Shown here one piece after another: positions 6,137 to 8,149 of a DNA stretch of 8,149 bases. The stretch comes from JBBSWA01 sp038046485 (lineage in GTDB: Archaea > Nanobdellota > Nanobdellia > Woesearchaeales > SM23-78). Both the position numbers and the translations under genes were made by a program. How positions within the stretch are numbered: position 1 is the stretch's first letter; each line of letters starts with the position of its first letter. Under the pieces are notes generated by a model that saw nothing but the letters and a program-made list of their open reading frames with translations, did no database searches and was not told the DNA's origin. The stretch is taken from assembly GCA_038046485.1 (NCBI GenBank), contig JBBSWA010000054.1:1-8149 (forward strand). The letters are read 5' to 3'.

Positions 6137-7255
6137 TTAGCTCAGCAAGACTTCCTTGCCTTTTTGAATCTGCCAGACGTGTTCCTCTTTAGGAGAAGAG
6201 CCTTTCTCGTTGAATGTGATGATGCCGGTTGCACCTTGAAGACCCTTGACTTTGTACAGGGCTTCTTTGATTGCTTCTGGATTTGTGCTATCTGCTAGTT
6301 TCATCGCTTCTAAGAGCGTGTAAACACTATCATAGCCTAAGGCAGTGAAAACAAACAAAGGAGCCTCTTGCTTGTACTTGTCCTGATATAATTCTTTTAC
6401 ATGATCTAACTTAGGGTTTTGACTGGCAAATACTTGGGTGTAATAAACACTTTCGATGGCATCCCCTGTGTTTTCAATGAGCTCTTTAGTGACTACATCT
6501 CCTGTTAAGACCTTTCCCTTAAATCCTAACTCTTTTACTTGTTTTAGGAATAGGTCTCCGTTCATGATGAACGGGAAGTAGATCGCCTCTACTTTATCCT
6601 GCATTAATTTTGTGATCAATGTGCGATAGTCCTTTTCTTCTGCGGAATAACTTCCGCCTTCTACTACTTCCCCCCCAAGCTCCTTGAAGCGCCGCACAAA
6701 GTTCTTATGAATCAACTGCGACCATTCATCAATATGGAATGCAGTTCCTACTTTTTTTATATGAAGCTGATTGTAAGCATATTCAGCAAAGAGCTCTCCA
6801 GCTCGTTCTGTGCTGAAGCCAATTCCAAACGTATACTCTCCTAGGTTTTCCAACTCTTCGTTCGAATCCCATAATGTAACTAAAGGAACTTTGTTGGATT
6901 CAAAAGTTGGACTAGCAGGCTTTGCATCGTTTACTGCTGTAACTAAACCTGCCACGATATGGCCTTCTGAAATGAGTTTTTCTGCAGCGGTTACAGCCCC
7001 TACAGGGCCACCTACAAACAAGCGATCGTCTTCGATTACGGCTTGCAAGGGCTTTCCTTTAAACCCTCCTTGGGCATTGATTTCATCTACTGCTAACTCA
7101 ATACCTTCTCGGAAGGCATGACCTATATTTGATAAGTCTCCTGTAAGAATCAAGATGGCTCCGATCTTAATTGACTCCTCACTAGAAGGACTTGAGCCAC
7201 AGCCTGCAAGGATTAATAACATAAGGATTGCTCCTACAAATAAGGCTTGTTTCAT
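6137..7255 (-). CDS. Substrate-binding lipoprotein of a branched-chain amino acid (Liv) type ABC importer
   Basis: This is a 372-residue periplasmic-binding-fold protein (Peripla_BP_6/LivJ-K type) held on the outer face of the membrane. The N-terminus MKQALFVGAILMLLILAGC is a lipoprotein signal with lipobox LAGC and Cys19. The mature domain begins IKIGAILILTGDLSNIG and continues with the family-typical GIELAVDEINAQGG; the C-terminal lobe holds TALGYDSVYTLLEA. Such proteins bind leucine-type amino acids, other amino acids, amides or urea, so the ligand is open. No permease or ATPase genes of the Liv system adjoin it; they must be elsewhere, or the protein acts as a stand-alone receptor. The longest frame starts at 7270, but the ATG at 7253-7255 is preferred: it removes a polar MSNST extension before the signal peptide and lies 26.5 nt from a TATA-like box. 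The gene is divergent from the TrmB-like regulator, which probably controls it. Confidence 0.92.
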   Translation of the reverse strand: MKQALFVGAILMLLILAGCGSSPSSEESIKIGAILILTGDLSNIGHAFREGIELAVDEINAQGGFKGKPLQAVIEDDRLFVGGPVGAVTAAEKLISEGHIVAGLVTAVNDAKPASPTFESNKVPLVTLWDSNEELENLGEYTFGIGFSTERAGELFAEYAYNQLHIKKVGTAFHIDEWSQLIHKNFVRRFKELGGEVVEGGSYSAEEKDYRTLITKLMQDKVEAIYFPFIMNGDLFLKQVKELGFKGKVLTGDVVTKELIENTGDAIESVYYTQVFASQNPKLDHVKELYQDKYKQEAPLFVFTALGYDSVYTLLEAMKLADSTNPEAIKEALYKVKGLQGATGIITFNEKGSSPKEEHVWQIQKGKEVLLS

Positions 7256-7277
7256 AGTACTATTTGACACTTATAAG

Positions 7278-7285
7278 TAGATAAA
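7278..7285 (-). promoter_or_regulatory. TATA-like box of the substrate-binding lipoprotein gene
   Basis: On the minus strand TTTATCTA is centred 26.5 nt before the ATG at 7255, so the transcript should be leaderless. It is weaker than the TTTATATA boxes elsewhere in the window, which fits a promoter that needs an activator. A 10-bp palindrome, ACTTATAAGT (7269-7278), abuts its downstream edge and could be a second regulator site. Confidence 0.55.
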
Positions 7286-7291
7286 TATTAG

Positions 7292-7309
7292 TCGTCCTTT
7301 AAAGGACGA
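7292..7309. promoter_or_regulatory. Perfect 18-bp palindrome, probable operator between divergent promoters
   Basis: TCGTCCTTTAAAGGACGA is an exact inverted repeat with its axis between 7300 and 7301; the next bases outward do not pair. It overlaps the BRE-like CGAAAAG (7307-7313) of the TrmB-like gene and ends 7 bp upstream of the TATA box of the lipoprotein gene. A dimeric regulator bound here would block the first promoter and could help or block the second. The TrmB-like protein encoded alongside is the natural candidate. Use by another factor cannot be excluded. Confidence 0.7.
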
Positions 7310-7313
7310 AAAG

Positions 7314-7321
7314 TTTATATC
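7314..7321 (+). promoter_or_regulatory. TATA box of the TrmB-like regulator gene
   Basis: TTTATATC is preceded directly by the BRE-like CGAAAAG. Its centre is 25.5 nt from the ATG at 7343 but only 16.5 nt from the ATG at 7334, so the predicted transcript starts at the second ATG and cannot include the first. Confidence 0.65.
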
Positions 7322-7342
7322 TAAGCTTGAATTATGAGCTTT

Positions 7343-8071
7343 ATGATCGAAGAAGAACTCATCGACTTTGGCTTGACTCTGAATGAGGCCAAGATTTACC
7401 TTGTTTTGCTGGAAAAAGGCCCCTTGAATCCCTATCAGGTCGCTGAGAGAACCGGGCTGCATAGAGGATATATCTACGATGCATTAGAGCGCATGCAAGA
7501 GAAAGGTGTTGTCAGCACAGTCCATAAACTCAAGAAAAAACACTATCAAGCGGTACAACCCAAGGCCCTTGCTGCGATGCTGCAAGAAAAAGCGAGCCAT
7601 TTCCAAAAAATTGTTCCGCAACTGAACATTCTTCAAGAAAAGACAACGGAAGATATGCACGTCGAAGTCTACAAAGGAAAAGCCATCTTTCGCATCTGCA
7701 TGAACGACCAGATTAGTACAATGCATACTAAACGAGACTTATTGATGATCAGCAGCGATGAAAAAACCTATGAAGAAACTGATCCCATCTATATCCAAAG
7801 ATACTTCCAAAAAGAACAAGAAACCGGTTGCAAAGAAAAAGTCATTATCAAACAAGGAGGCTACCGATTGAAAGCCAAGCACATTGAGTACCGCGAATTG
7901 CCTGCTGAAATGGTAGGCAATGCCTCTTTGTTTATCTATGCGAACCGTGTTTCGTTCCTGCTATGGGGAAACCCGAATCACCTAATCATTATTAAGAACC
8001 AAGAAGTGGCAGATACCTATCGAAAACAATTTAATGTGATGTGGGGACTTGCGAAGAAAACTAAGAACTGA
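7343..8071 (+). CDS. TrmB-like transcriptional regulator
   Basis: This 242-residue regulator has the two-part build of the TrmB family, archaeal sensors of sugars and other metabolites. Residues about 5-75 are the winged helix: FGLTLNEAKIYLVLLEKG, then a recognition region near 34-57 (AERTGLHRGYIYDALERM), and a basic wing with KLKKKHYQAV. A helical linker at about 77-103, probably a dimerising coiled coil, leads to an effector domain at 106-238 that resembles the phospholipase-D-like C-terminal domain of TrmB-type regulators, though no HKD catalytic motif is present. The ligand cannot be read from sequence; a solute bound by the neighbouring lipoprotein is a fair guess. The start at 7343 (MIEEELIDFG) is chosen over 7334 because of TATA spacing. 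An 18-bp palindrome overlapping its own promoter suggests autoregulation. Downstream is a T-rich tract. Confidence 0.88.
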   Translation: MIEEELIDFGLTLNEAKIYLVLLEKGPLNPYQVAERTGLHRGYIYDALERMQEKGVVSTVHKLKKKHYQAVQPKALAAMLQEKASHFQKIVPQLNILQEKTTEDMHVEVYKGKAIFRICMNDQISTMHTKRDLLMISSDEKTYEETDPIYIQRYFQKEQETGCKEKVIIKQGGYRLKAKHIEYRELPAEMVGNASLFIYANRVSFLLWGNPNHLIIIKNQEVADTYRKQFNVMWGLAKKTKN

Positions 8072-8080
8072 AAACTATAC

Positions 8081-8091
8081 TTTTATTTTTT
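8081..8091 (+). terminator. T-rich transcription terminator after the TrmB-like gene
   Basis: TTTTATTTTTT begins 10 nt after the stop codon. Archaeal RNA polymerase commonly releases at runs of T in the non-template strand without a hairpin. No other gene on the plus strand is visible before the window ends. Confidence 0.5.
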
Positions 8092-8099
8092 CATATGAA

Positions 8100-8126
8100 A
8101 TAAGGGGGTCTTTGCGCCCCCCTTAT
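8100..8126. repeat. Inverted repeat with a G5/C5 core
   Basis: ATAAGGGGG (8100-8108) pairs perfectly with CCCCCTTAT (8118-8126) across a 9-nt loop. A second CCCCCTT at 8130-8136 could pair with the same left arm. It follows the T-tract rather than preceding one, so it does not look like a bacterial-type terminator for the TrmB-like gene. It may belong to whatever lies beyond the window edge. The remaining bases to 8149 show no gene that I can support. Confidence 0.5.
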
Positions 8127-8149
8127 AATCCCCCTTGAACGCCGCCCTT

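Noticed and set aside
6810..7121. Plus-strand open frame of 103 codons
   Set aside because: It lies wholly antisense to the substrate-binding lipoprotein, has no promoter or recognisable motif, and its composition follows from the opposite-strand codons.
8123..8149. Possible C-terminal end of a minus-strand gene (KGGVQGGL then TAA)
   Set aside because: Only eight codons are visible, other frames are also open, and the segment overlaps a strong inverted repeat, so coding cannot be supported.

Overview
The window looks like a compact archaeal chromosome segment, most likely from a DPANN lineage such as Woesearchaeota or a relative; the lineage is inferred, not shown. The archaeal signs are in the sequence: almost every operon begins with a TTTATATA-like TATA box whose centre lies 25-27 nt before an ATG (leaderless transcripts), the methionyl-tRNA synthetase has the four-CxxC zinc region, and one regulator is TrmB-like. 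Intergenic gaps are very short, and two convergent gene pairs overlap by the same four bases, CTAA. I see no tRNA, rRNA, CRISPR array or insertion sequence, and no gene-free stretch over 300 bases.

Layout. At the left edge (2-46) is the probable acidic C-terminal end of a plus-strand gene. Next, on the minus strand, is a two-gene operon read from right to left: metG (4587-1846), then a half-size ABC exporter (1821-43). A small winged-helix regulator (4962-4633, minus) lies upstream of metG. It is divergent from a plus-strand pair: an 88-residue protein of unknown function (5024-5290) and an M23-type metallopeptidase (5295-5747). A MazG-like nucleotide pyrophosphohydrolase (6106-5744, minus) converges on the peptidase. 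A branched-chain amino acid type substrate-binding lipoprotein (7255-6137, minus) is divergent from a TrmB-like regulator (7343-8071, plus). The window ends with a T-tract and a G/C-rich inverted repeat.

How the parts may work together. The clearest regulatory unit is the lipoprotein and the TrmB-like gene. Their promoters face away from each other across a perfect 18-bp palindrome that touches one promoter and lies just upstream of the other, as expected for an operator read by the TrmB-like protein. The most unusual protein is the 913-residue MetRS. A complete COG3382-like B3/4 module (the fold of the PheRS editing domain) appears to sit between its anticodon-binding domain and its C-terminal tRNA-binding OB fold. 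This suggests a synthetase carrying its own, undescribed, editing or tRNA-handling domain.

Starts of three genes were moved downstream of the longest open frame because the longest-frame start lies upstream of, or too close to, the TATA box.
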